Shown here piece after piece: positions 7,143 to 15,400 of a stretch of 62,533 bases of DNA. The position numbers were made by a program, and so were the translations under genes. The stretch spans positions 1 to 62,533 of the forward strand of contig CAYTBY010000003.1 in assembly GCA_964436165.1 (NCBI GenBank). Reading direction: 5' to 3'. Every line of letters starts with the position of its first letter. The first letter of the stretch is position 1. The notes beneath the pieces were generated by a model that saw nothing but the letters and a program-made list of their open reading frames with translations, searched no databases and was not told where the DNA came from. The DNA comes from 2-01-FULL-39-28 sp964436165 (lineage in GTDB: Bacteria; Patescibacteriota; Minisyncoccia; 2-02-FULL-40-12; GWA2-44-9).

Positions 7143-7460
7143 TTATCTGACAACAAGAAGTATGGTCAATTTTTGTAAAGCGATCTTAATCTCCTTGCCC
7201 GGGATTTGCCGGCTTTTCTTCAAGAAACCGTGAAGCAGCACCGCCTCGTCCCGGTAGAATGTATAAAAAATACGGACTTCTTGCTTGCCACGTATTCTAA
7301 GTTCATACAATTTATTCTTGATCTTTTTACTGTGTGGCAACCCAAGAGAACTTCCAAATATTTCTAAAAGATCGATGGTGCGTAATACTTTTGCCACCGT
7401 CAGTTTTTCCAGAGAACTGATAAATGTCTCGACCCCAGAATCAAAAAGATTAATTTTCAT
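7143..7460 (-). CDS. HigB/Gp49-like toxin (phage-derived RelE superfamily)
   Basis: I start at the ATG at 7460 (MKINLFDSGVETF); the ORF runs 13 codons further upstream, but an extended -10 promoter (TTTTGCTAATATATT) overlaps that stretch, which implies a leaderless start. Motifs LPHSKKIKNKLYELRIRG, EVRIFYTFYRD and LLHGFLKKSRQIP are the Gp49/HigB signature. Toxins of this group are ribosome-dependent mRNA endonucleases. It pairs with the HTH antitoxin downstream. Confidence 0.8.
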   Translation of the reverse strand: MKINLFDSGVETFISSLEKLTVAKVLRTIDLLEIFGSSLGLPHSKKIKNKLYELRIRGKQEVRIFYTFYRDEAVLLHGFLKKSRQIPGKEIKIALQKLTILLVVR

Positions 7461-7540
7461 CGAGAATATATTAGCAAAATTCAAAAAATAAGCAAGCACA
7501 TACCCGCCTTAAAATATTCTGAGGATTAGTCAGTTTCTCA

Positions 7541-7975
7541 TTATTTTTTATTGGAGTGGACTCTTGCGAAAATAACCAATACGGCAAATACAATTAAAAA
7601 TGAACCTTCTACAATTTCAATTACTGTATAAAACGGTTGTGTATAGAAATAAAGCGAGGAATAATTTCCAAAACCATCGAAAAAATCACTTATTAAAAAA
7701 TAGAAAAGAACAAGGCCATGTAAAAAAGCCCAGATTCCAATAATAAAAATTAAATCCCTATAATACTCTACTCTTCTAGACAACCCAAGGATAACTAAAG
7801 CGGCAAGAAGCACAAAAGAACCATAAATTTGAGATAGAAATTTTGAAAATGATAAAGCACTAACTGGCCAAACTTCAATTACATCTTTCAGCCGCAAATT
7901 AAAAAAATGAATACTAAAATCAACGAGTAAATATATCCCCATTACTATTAATCCAATTCTTATCAGAAGATTCAT
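7541..7975 (-). CDS. hypothetical four-helix membrane protein
   Basis: This 144-aa protein has four hydrophobic segments (about residues 4-26, 46-66, 74-96, 112-137) joined by short loops, with basic residues at RRVEYYRD. I see no catalytic motif or recognised family. It could be a DUF-type small inner-membrane protein. It is transcribed alone on the minus strand between a TA pair and a hypothetical pair. Confidence 0.6.
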   Translation of the reverse strand: MNLLIRIGLIVMGIYLLVDFSIHFFNLRLKDVIEVWPVSALSFSKFLSQIYGSFVLLAALVILGLSRRVEYYRDLIFIIGIWAFLHGLVLFYFLISDFFDGFGNYSSLYFYTQPFYTVIEIVEGSFLIVFAVLVIFARVHSNKK

Positions 7976-8035
7976 AATTTGTTTGAATCTAGATTAACAA
8001 AAAACTCGATTGGACGAAAGTACTTAGCCCCACAA

Positions 8036-8060
8036 GAAAAAACGGCTTTCGCCGTTTATT
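8036..8060 (-). terminator. rho-independent terminator
   Basis: The hairpin ACGGC-tttc-GCCGT is followed on the minus strand by TTTTTTCTT. It lies 40 nt after the stop of the 8099-8482 gene. Confidence 0.7.
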
Positions 8061-8098
8061 ACATAAAACTACTAATAAGGACAAGGGTACTTCGCAGC

Positions 8099-8482
8099 TC
8101 ATGTTTTAAAATTATTTAAAATTTGATTTAGCTTTTCTGATTTTTCGGTGCTGATTTTTTGAGACATAAAACCAACATAGCTGGCCAGAATTTTTTTGAA
8201 AACCATTTTGGATGTTTGGCCCATTTTTTCTTTGGGATAGGCAGAGTCAATGACTCTTTGGATCTCGGTGACGTTAGGATCATTTTTATCGTATTTTTTT
8301 TCAATAGCTACCCCGGCGATCCAATCCCGCTGTTCATCAGAGAGGCAACCCCGTATTTCCATAAGTAACTGGTTGGCAAACTTCCGCTTAAAACCCTCGA
8401 GAGCTTCTTCTTTCTCGGGTTCAAAGAAATTTAAAACATCAAAAATCTCCCAAAGTATTCTTTTGTATTCGCCCTTAATCAT
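8099..8482 (-). CDS. hypothetical protein, translationally coupled
   Basis: I use the ATG at 8482 (MIKGEYKRILWEIF), whose start overlaps the stop of the 63-aa gene upstream in a CATGATTAA context, an arrangement typical of translational coupling. The ORF itself extends 15 codons further. The 127-aa product is mostly helical and charged, with PEKEEALEGFKRKF and a C-terminal KILASYVGFMSQKI. I do not recognise a family. It belongs with its small acidic partner. Confidence 0.5.
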   Translation of the reverse strand: MIKGEYKRILWEIFDVLNFFEPEKEEALEGFKRKFANQLLMEIRGCLSDEQRDWIAGVAIEKKYDKNDPNVTEIQRVIDSAYPKEKMGQTSKMVFKKILASYVGFMSQKISTEKSEKLNQILNNFKT

Positions 8483-8666
8483 GAGAATCGTTAGAGTCGG
8501 AAAATCCATCAAGAGCCTCTGTGGCAATATCTCTTAACACTTCAAATGGTATCTCAACCGGCATAATCATGGTTTCTCCGATAATTTGCGCGATTTCTCC
8601 CACCCCGCCCCACTCCTCTTGAGATCCCCAATTTTCTGAATGTGATTCTGATTCTTCGTATGGCAT
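8475..8666 (-). CDS. hypothetical 63-aa acidic protein
   Basis: A short acidic ORF (MPYEESESHSENWGSQEEWG...) with a central hydrophobic stretch (IAQIIGETMIMPVEIPFEVL) and an acidic tail. Its stop overlaps the start of the next gene, so both are likely made as a pair. The composition (acidic first partner, helical second) could suit an antitoxin/inhibitor arrangement, but no family motif supports that. Confidence 0.45.
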   Translation of the reverse strand: MPYEESESHSENWGSQEEWGGVGEIAQIIGETMIMPVEIPFEVLRDIATEALDGFSDSNDSHD

Positions 8667-8701
8667 AAGATAAATTTAGGACTTGCACGTAGGTCCTGAG
8701 A

Positions 8702-9577
8702 TCATACTTTTATGCTATGAACATAGTCAACCAACCCTTGTTTATGATTATAACCATTTCTATCCGTTTCATCAACACGGCCCATTATATCAAAGTAAAG
8801 ATTTCTTATTTCTAATCTGGCTCTTTTTATTAAGCCGTCCTCCATGCCGAAAGATTTTTCTAAGAAAACGGATTCGATGAACCGGGCAACCAACGTATCG
8901 CCAAACTCTTTTTCTTTACCTGAAACAAAAGCCAGTCCCCCGGCAATGTCGCGTATCCCATGCTGTTTAGTTAAAATACACGATTCGATTATACCAGTCG
9001 CCCGATTAAACATCTGCCGTTTAGTTGCCTCATAAGCTCTGGAGTCGTCGGCATACTTATTAACTATCTCTCCGACTCTGTAATAAACATAGCTAACCAA
9101 AATAACATGAAGGCTGGGAAAATAATTTCTGGGCCTGTCCAGCAAGTGAAGAATTTGGAGAGGCAGACCCTTGCTTCTCCTATCGGCAAAAACCGTGGGA
9201 GCATGATCAAAGATAAAACCGGCGCTAGAATAAACATCAATTAGAGAAGTGATCAGATTATCAATATCTTGATCAGCTTTATTTTTAAATTCCTTCTTTA
9301 AAAACCAGAGGCTTCCTACCAAAAAGGGTATAAAGCTGAAATAAGTGCTAACTACTCCGGCCATGGGCTGTATTTCCAAATCTAAGGAAACGTCAATAAA
9401 AGTTGCCGGTTTTCTTTTGAGCTGCTGAAAAAAGTAATCGGTAAAAATATGCTTTAGAAGCTTAAAAAGACTTTTTCTGTGCTCTTTAAAAAGATAGAAC
9501 AGGCCATAAAACATGGGACCGGTGCCCAATTTAAAACCTTGATAATAACCAGCGGGGATAATATTCTCGTTTTCCAT
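8702..9577 (-). CDS. PAP2-like (phosphatidic acid phosphatase superfamily) protein, diverged
   Basis: This 291-aa protein contains two elements resembling PAP2 catalytic motifs: RPRNYFPSLHVILVSYVYY (like RP...PSxHxxxS) and TKQHGIRDIAGGLAF (like HxxxDxxAG). There are hydrophobic segments near residues 75-95 and 160-175, but fewer membrane helices than a typical PAP2 enzyme. A lipid-phosphate or sphingolipid-type headgroup enzyme is possible. Assignment is tentative because motif C1 (KxxxxxxRP) is only partly visible. Confidence 0.4.
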   Translation of the reverse strand: MENENIIPAGYYQGFKLGTGPMFYGLFYLFKEHRKSLFKLLKHIFTDYFFQQLKRKPATFIDVSLDLEIQPMAGVVSTYFSFIPFLVGSLWFLKKEFKNKADQDIDNLITSLIDVYSSAGFIFDHAPTVFADRRSKGLPLQILHLLDRPRNYFPSLHVILVSYVYYRVGEIVNKYADDSRAYEATKRQMFNRATGIIESCILTKQHGIRDIAGGLAFVSGKEKEFGDTLVARFIESVFLEKSFGMEDGLIKRARLEIRNLYFDIMGRVDETDRNGYNHKQGLVDYVHSIKV

Positions 9578-9604
9578 CTGATTACTGACGTTGAGTTAAA
9601 TTTA

Positions 9605-10300
9605 TTAAGCCCACCCCTTTTTACGTAAAGCGTCGCTTGCGGCATTTTGCTGGGCTTCTTGTTTCGACGGCCCTTGACCGGAACCAATCATTTCTTTTTC
9701 AAGAAAAACACCGATTTTAAAGTTCCGAGCATGATCCGGCCCCCACTCTTCCAGCACTTCATAGGTAGGCGTAATGCCGACATGCTCCTGGGCATACTCC
9801 TGGAACAAGCTCTTCGGATCGCGATAAAGTCGTTCTTTAATTATTGTCGAAAGTTCTTTGAGGACAAACCGGCTTATGAATTTTTTAGACGGTTCGTAAC
9901 CCTGGTCAAGATAAATGGCCCCGATAAGAGCCTCGATCGCATTGGCTAAAATATACTGTCTGGCCCGGCCGGTATCGCGGGCTTCTCCACGCGAAAGCAA
10001 AACAAAATCATTTAGACTAAATTCATTCGATATTTGAGATAGGATAACGGCATTAACCAGAGCCGCCCGCCAATTGGTCAGTTCCCCTTCGGGATTGGGA
10101 TAGTTATTGTAAAGATATTCGGTCACCACTAATTCTAAAACCGCATCGCCCAAAAATTCCAGACGTTCATTATGGTCCAGATGCCATTTTGGGTTTTCGT
10201 TTAAATACGAACGGTGAGTGAGGGCTTGCAAAAGCAAATCCTTATTTTTGAACTCAAGGCCTATCTTTGCCTCAAGTCCGGAGATTTTATCCTCGAACAC
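9605..10300 (-). CDS. rnc: ribonuclease III
   Basis: This 231-aa enzyme has the RNase III signature NERLEFLGDAVLE (residues 44-56) with the catalytic E and D positions present. A second acidic cluster is at ANAIEALIGAIYLDQGY. A C-terminal dsRNA-binding domain spans from about residue 160 (DPKSLFQEYAQ ... GSGQGPSKQEAQQNAASDAL). It processes rRNA precursors and other double-stranded RNA. Full length and intact. It sits upstream of the PAP2-like gene and downstream of nusB on the same strand. Confidence 0.97.
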   Translation of the reverse strand: MFEDKISGLEAKIGLEFKNKDLLLQALTHRSYLNENPKWHLDHNERLEFLGDAVLELVVTEYLYNNYPNPEGELTNWRAALVNAVILSQISNEFSLNDFVLLSRGEARDTGRARQYILANAIEALIGAIYLDQGYEPSKKFISRFVLKELSTIIKERLYRDPKSLFQEYAQEHVGITPTYEVLEEWGPDHARNFKIGVFLEKEMIGSGQGPSKQEAQQNAASDALRKKGWA

Positions 10301-10411
10301 GTAGAGAAATTAAAAATGCAAAAATCAAAATTCAAAATGACAGTTCAAAATCTTAAAATTTTGAGATTTTACATTGTCATTTTCCATTTTGATATTTAAA
10401 TTTTAAATTAC
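10301..10411. repeat. AT-rich word repeat between rnc and nusB
   Basis: The spacer consists of loosely palindromic words: AAAATGCAAAAATCAAAATTC on one side, CATTTTCCATTTTGATATTT on the other, centred on AAAATTTTGAGATTTT. No ORF or regulatory motif is otherwise seen. Its style matches the elements at 3619-3712 and 34320-34373. Confidence 0.5.
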
Positions 10412-10945
10412 TTATTCTTTTTTATCTTCATCGTCTTCCTTCCCCCCTCGTTCCTCTGGAGCAGGGCTCACCTCATCAGATGAATCGGCTTTATCTTTTG
10501 CAGGAGGTGCATCATCTTTCCCCGGCTCGCCTATCTCGCGATAAACCGTTCCCAAAACTCCGTTCACAAACTTGCCCGATGATTCTCCGCCGAATGACTT
10601 GGCAAGCTCTATCGCTTCATTTATGGCAACTTTGGGCGGTACTTCATCCCTCTTTCCAAAAAGCAATTCATATAAGCCGATTCTCAAAACATTCCGATCA
10701 ACTACTGCCACTTGATTCAACGGCCATTGAGGAGCGGCCTTTTCTATAATTTTATCAATGTCGTCAATATGCTTGATTGAACCATCAATAAGCTGGTGAA
10801 TAAAGGCCGTATCTTCAAGACCGGAAGCAAATTCTTTTATGTTTCTGTCTCTGATGCCTGCCAACTCTTCCATTTTTCTGCCTCGAAAATCCCACTCATA
10901 GAGGGTTTGCATTGCGACTGAACGTGAAAGATGCCTTGATGCCAC
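10412..10945 (-). CDS. nusB: transcription antitermination factor NusB
   Basis: The NusB fold is recognisable: SRHLSRSVAMQTLYEWDF at the N-terminus, then WPLNQVAVVDRNVLRIGLYE, VPPKVAINEAIELAKSFGGE and SGKFVNGVLGTVYR. NusB binds boxA RNA with S10 (NusE) in rRNA antitermination. The last 35 residues form an acidic, low-complexity tail (DDAPPAKDKADSSDE) that is not part of the fold. It lies in a run with rpmF and rnc on the minus strand, each separated by a repeat-bearing spacer. Confidence 0.95.
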   Translation of the reverse strand: MASRHLSRSVAMQTLYEWDFRGRKMEELAGIRDRNIKEFASGLEDTAFIHQLIDGSIKHIDDIDKIIEKAAPQWPLNQVAVVDRNVLRIGLYELLFGKRDEVPPKVAINEAIELAKSFGGESSGKFVNGVLGTVYREIGEPGKDDAPPAKDKADSSDEVSPAPEERGGKEDDEDKKE

Positions 10946-11029
10946 TTAAAATGTAACGCGAATCTACGAATTCACGCGAATGCTACAAATAATTATTTGC
11001 GGCATTCGTATGTCATTCGTTGATTTGCA
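10946..11029. repeat. CGAAT-word repeat, copy 1
   Basis: On the minus strand it reads AATGCAAATCAACGAATGAC, then ATACGAATGCCGCAAATAAT and a partly complementary second half. The same opening (AATGCAAATCnACrAATGACATrCrAATGCCGCAAAT pattern) is found at 28335-28425 upstream of pyrH. The two halves form an imperfect inverted repeat. Confidence 0.55.
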
Positions 11030-11251
11030 TTACTTTTGCCGTTTCTTCAACTTCTCTTTCTTCTTCAATTCTTTTGCCAATACATTAACCGCCTCTTTGC
11101 CCCGGTAAAAACCGCAATTCTTGCAAACTAAATGAGGCAAGGTCTTTTTCTTGCATTGGGGACAATCAGCTAATTTTAACGGCTTGAGGGCTAGATGACT
11201 GCGCCTTCGCAGTTGCTTGCCCTTGGCCATGTGATGACGTGGTACTGCCAT
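11030..11251 (-). CDS. rpmF: 50S ribosomal protein bL32
   Basis: This 73-aa protein shows the L32 start (MAVPRHHMAKGKQLRRRSH) and a zinc-ribbon with CPQC and CKNC pairs, followed by GFYRGKEAV. The C-terminus is a Lys-rich tail. All four zinc ligands are present. It is upstream of nusB and rnc, in a small ribosome/RNA-processing run. Confidence 0.97.
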   Translation of the reverse strand: MAVPRHHMAKGKQLRRRSHLALKPLKLADCPQCKKKTLPHLVCKNCGFYRGKEAVNVLAKELKKKEKLKKRQK

Positions 11252-11535
11252 AATAACTTGTTCGCTCTTTTATCTGGCTCAAATACCTACGAGCCCTCGC
11301 CAAAAGAGCCCCTCGGGTTTACTCAATTTCTTCGTTAAAATCTACGTTTGAGTCTCGACGTAGTTCTACTACGCCTCGCCTCAAGCCTCGATTTTGCCTT
11401 GAACTTGAGATAAACGACCTACGTTATTAAGAATAAGATTAGCATGAAATAATAATTTCTGCAACCAGGAAGTGAATTTTTGAACGGCTTCGCTTGACGC
11501 CTTCGGCGCATTTCGAAAATCTACTTCCTGGCAAA
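11252..11535. repeat. palindromic island without genes
   Basis: I see no gene in this spacer of nearly 300 nt. It contains several imperfect inverted repeats, including GGCTC/GAGCC near 11275-11297, CGTAG/CTACG near 11375-11395 and CTCAAG/CTTGAG. The clearest is a long hairpin with CCAGGAAGT (11465-11473) pairing with ACTTCCTGG (11523-11531) and an inner GAACGGCTTCG-type stem. The composition differs from the surrounding genes. Confidence 0.6.
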
Positions 11536-11558
11536 CAAAAAAAGAGCCTGTTAGCTCT
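11536..11558 (-). terminator. rho-independent terminator
   Basis: AGAGC/GCTCT hairpin followed on the minus strand by a long T-run. It overlaps the stop codon of the 11557-12009 gene. Confidence 0.7.
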
Positions 11559-12009
11559 ATTGAAAAACAGTGATTTTATCGTTTTTGTAATAAAAAACTA
11601 GTGTTGAAGTATGGAGATCTTGAACCAGAAACTCTTTATTTCCTCCTTTTTCTTCTAATTGCACGATCAGAGAATGGGCCGACTTTCTTGTTTTTAATGC
11701 CCTGGGGTCTGGCGATACAAATGATATTATCATCGTGGCTTTGCGAATTTTTGTATATAGCCGATTGCTGCCTTCTTTCGTCCTGGGTCTTGTGTCATAA
11801 ACCTGAGACACCACCACATTAAAGTCCTGACAAAGAAAATACTCGAAAGTAGTGCCAAAACTCTTCAATACTGGATCAAATTTGGTTTCTACAATAGTGA
11901 CTCGATAGTTAGGTTCTTTTTGACTTTTTATGTAAAATATAGACGCAACAACTATAAGAGCTAAAACAGACAAAACAAAAAAGATTACTCCGATCTTCTT
12001 GACGTTCAC
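11557..12009 (-). CDS. signal-anchored hypothetical protein
   Basis: I start at the GTG at 12009 because GGAGGAG lies 6 nt upstream. The longer reading frame crosses the promoter at 12045-12053. The 150-aa product begins with KK and a hydrophobic helix (IGVIFFVLSVLALIVVASIF), then an extracytoplasmic domain with YRVTIVETKFDP, a single Cys, and RKATMIISFVSPDPR. No known family recognised. It is monocistronic with its own promoter and terminator. Confidence 0.6.
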   Translation of the reverse strand: MNVKKIGVIFFVLSVLALIVVASIFYIKSQKEPNYRVTIVETKFDPVLKSFGTTFEYFLCQDFNVVVSQVYDTRPRTKEGSNRLYTKIRKATMIISFVSPDPRALKTRKSAHSLIVQLEEKGGNKEFLVQDLHTSTLVFYYKNDKITVFQ

Positions 12010-12044
12010 AACTACTCCTCCAAAATCAAGGAACCAGTGGCTAT

Positions 12045-12053
12045 ATACTAGCA
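12045..12053 (-). promoter_or_regulatory. extended -10 promoter
   Basis: The minus strand reads TTTTGCTAGTATATAGCCA, the same element as at glyA. It is about 36 nt upstream of the GTG start at 12009, so here a normal leader with an SD exists. Confidence 0.5.
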
Positions 12054-12129
12054 AAATCTTGATATTTTTGCAAATAAACCAACCAAGTGAACACTTTCCA
12101 TGCCATTTTCGAGTCCATTTCGTGTACAT

Positions 12130-12342
12130 AAGGCAGATATGGATGTCCTCGCAGCGCGCATCCGCGACTGAGCGGGCAGGGTTAAATAACTATGTTAAAC
12201 ATCCGATGTTTAACATAGTTATTTAGAGCGAAGGAGCGGCGCAATGAGAGCTCTCGCTGGGTCAAGGCGAAGGTTCACTGGAGGAACTTCCAGGGAATCG
12301 CCTCAGCTCGAATGGTAGCGAGAGGATATCTATATCTGCCTT
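12130..12342. repeat. nested palindromic island upstream of dnaE
   Basis: An outer inverted repeat pairs AAGGCAGATAT (12130-12140) with ATATCTGCCTT (12332-12342). Inside is a perfect 20-bp palindrome with a 3-nt loop (arms 12183-12202 and 12206-12225, TAAATAACTATGTTAAACAT). A hairpin module GTCAAGGCGAAGGTT...GGAATCGCCTC (about 12259-12303) follows. The latter module recurs at 26053-26101 with a different inner stem. No gene is seen between 12130 and 12446. Confidence 0.7.
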
Positions 12343-12446
12343 AAACGTAACGATGATAAGGAAAATGGTTGGAAAAAGATTAAATTTTTGACTTGTCCAC
12401 ACTTTTTCCTCATTGCTCAGTTTGGTGCGAGTGATAAAATTAGATT

Positions 12447-15400
12447 ATGAAGTTCGTACACCTCCACACACATTCTCACTACTCATTACTCGACGGACTA
12501 TCAAGAATAGATGAGTTGATTGCCAAAGCCAAAGAAATGGGCATGGAAGCGCTGGCAATCACCGATCATGGCGTCATGTATGGCGCCATTGAATTTTATA
12601 AGAAAGCGAAAAAGGCGGGAATCAAGCCGATAATCGGCTGTCTTCCTCCTGGCCATTTAATAATAACTAGAGACGGGATTAAATCCATTGAAAGTATAAA
12701 AGTTGGGGATATGGTATTGACCCACAAGGGTAGATTCAAGAAAGTTTCTCATATAATGTCACGGAGCCATAGCGGAAAAATTTACGGGATTAAAGCAGCT
12801 AATTCAAATACTGTATGGGTTACCGAAGAGCATCCTATATTAGTAACAAATTCCCATACTAAATTTACCGAGTGGCGAAGAGCCGATCAGCTCGATTGGG
12901 GTAGGAAAAATAAGCATGGGGGAGTTAAAAGTTGGAAATTATATGCATCATTCCCAAAACTAAAAGAAAATATCGAGGATACCTTATCGCCGCTTAATTA
13001 TCTTGATAAAAATTACTATGGGATTGTAAACGATAATATAAGGAAAATAAAAAAATATAATAAGTATGATTCCTTAATCAGCTCGCCAGTATTATCGTCA
13101 AATATCCAAGTTACTAATGACTTTGCCTATTTTCTTGGCCTTTTCATTGCGGAAGGAAGTTTTCAAAAAGATCCTAAAGGCAGACCGACGTCTTTAACTT
13201 TTACCTTTAATATAAAAGAAGACTATCTTGTATCTAAAGCTCGATATATTTTAGATCAGCTTTCGCCTAATAAAACTTCCATTGCCATTAGACCAAACAA
13301 AAATATTACGGAGATTCATCATTCAAACACCCTTCTGGCTAGATTTATGTATAACTTTGCCGGTCATGGAGCGGGTGGTAAAAGAATACCGCCATCCGCT
13401 TTTTATTGGTCTCTGGGACGTTTAGAAAGTTTGCTTTCTGGGATAGTAGCTGGTGACGGTAGAATCAATCGGGAAAATAATAATGCGGTAGTGCTCAGAG
13501 TAAAATCTCGCGATCTAGCGTGGGGAGTAAAGTTAGTTGCTGCAAAATTGGGATATCCATGCAAAGTATCAGAAAGGCAAGAAGGCAAAAAAACTATATA
13601 TCAAATATGCTGGTCGCCCAATGGTAAATATAAAAGAATACTAGAAGACGATAAATATTTATATTTGCCCATTAAAACCATAGAAACAAAATATTACAGT
13701 GGTCCCGTTTATAATTTTACAGTAGAAGAAGATAATTCTTATGTCTCTGATATCATATTGCATAATTGTGAATTATATATGGCAGAAAACTCAATGCACG
13801 ATAAAAGAGCCGGCATCGATGACAAACGTTATCACCTGATAGTTTTGGCTGAAAATGAGACCGGTTATAAAAATCTGATCAAACTTGTCAGTGCCGCCCA
13901 CCTCGAGGGCTTCTATTATAAGCCGAGGGTCGACAAAGAATTACTAAAAAAACATTCCAATGGCCTTATCGGCTTATCAGCCTGTCTTGGTGGAGAAATC
14001 TCAAGAGCAATTTCTTCAAATAATTTTGCTAAAGCCAAAAAAATTGCCCTGGACTATGAGGAAATATTCGGTAAGGGCAATTTTTTTATCGAACTCCAAC
14101 AACACCCCCATATCGAAGATCAAAACAAAGTCACCCCTCAACTTATAAAGCTAGCCAAAGAAACCGGTATTCCTCTGGTCGCCACTCAAGACTCGCATTA
14201 CCTTAATTCCGATGACGCCCACGCTCATGATGTTCTTCTGGCCGTTCAAACCGGCAATAAATTAGATGACAATGATCGTTTAACCATGAAAGATGACAAT
14301 TTCTCTCTTCTCCACGAATCTGAAATGTATGAAAAATTTAAATCATTAGGCGAGAATGTGGTTGAGGAGGCATTCGGTAATACAAATAAAATCGCCGAGA
14401 GGTGTAATCTAGAGATAGAGCTTGGCAAGACCAAATTGCCCTTTTTCCACTTACCGGAAAATTACAAAAATGCGGATGAATACTTAAAAAAGCTATCTCT
14501 CGACGGCCTATCGGCTCGTTACGGAGACGAGATTAGTAATAACATCCACGACCGTCTTGAATACGAATTGAAAGTAATAACCCAAACCGGTTTTGCTTCC
14601 TATTTCTTGATCGTCCAGGACTTCGTTAACTGGGCCAAACAAAACGGGATTATTGTCGGCCCCGGCCGCGGTTCAGCGGCTGGAAGTTTAGTCTCTTATC
14701 TCCTTGGTATTACTAACATTGATCCCCTCAAATATAATCTCCTTTTCGAAAGATTTCTTAATCCAGAGCGCGTTTCCATGCCTGATATAGATTTGGACTT
14801 CGATGATGCTCGAAGAAACGAAGTACTTAAATACGTCGCTGATAAATACGGCCACGACCATGTTGCCCAAGTAATTACCTTCGGTACGATGGCAGCCCGA
14901 GGAAGCATCCGCGATGCCGGAAGAGCGTTGGGTTATTCTTACGATTTCTGCGACAAAATAGCTAAAATGATACCCCTCAACCCAAATCAGGGCAAATCAA
15001 GCCTAAAGAAAGCCGTTGAGGTCGTCGATGAATTAAAACAGGCTTATGATACCAACCCAGATGTCAAAAAACTAATTGATTCGGCTTCCCGCCTTGAAGG
15101 TGTCGCCCGCCATTCCTCTACCCACGCCTGCGCGGTTGTAATAACCCCGGAGCCACTGACCGAGTATCTGCCTCTTCAGCGCGGTACGAACGAAGAAGAT
15201 ATTATCACTCAATACGATATGCATACTGTCGGAGATGATTTAGGTCTTTTAAAAATTGATTTCCTCGGACTAGCTAACCTGACTATCATTAATAACGCTC
15301 TTACGGAAATAAAAAGAAATCATGGGATAGATATAGACATAGACGCCTTACCCCTGGATGATAAAAAAACTTTTAAACTTCTCCGCGAGGCAAAGACCAC

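Noticed and set aside
11252..11535. Small RNA or short gene
   Set aside because: Only imperfect inverted repeats are seen; no promoter, ORF with SD or conserved second copy supports a gene.
12639..13766. Group I or II intron in dnaE
   Set aside because: The insert is an uninterrupted open frame with intein splice residues and LAGLIDADG motifs, so protein splicing explains it.
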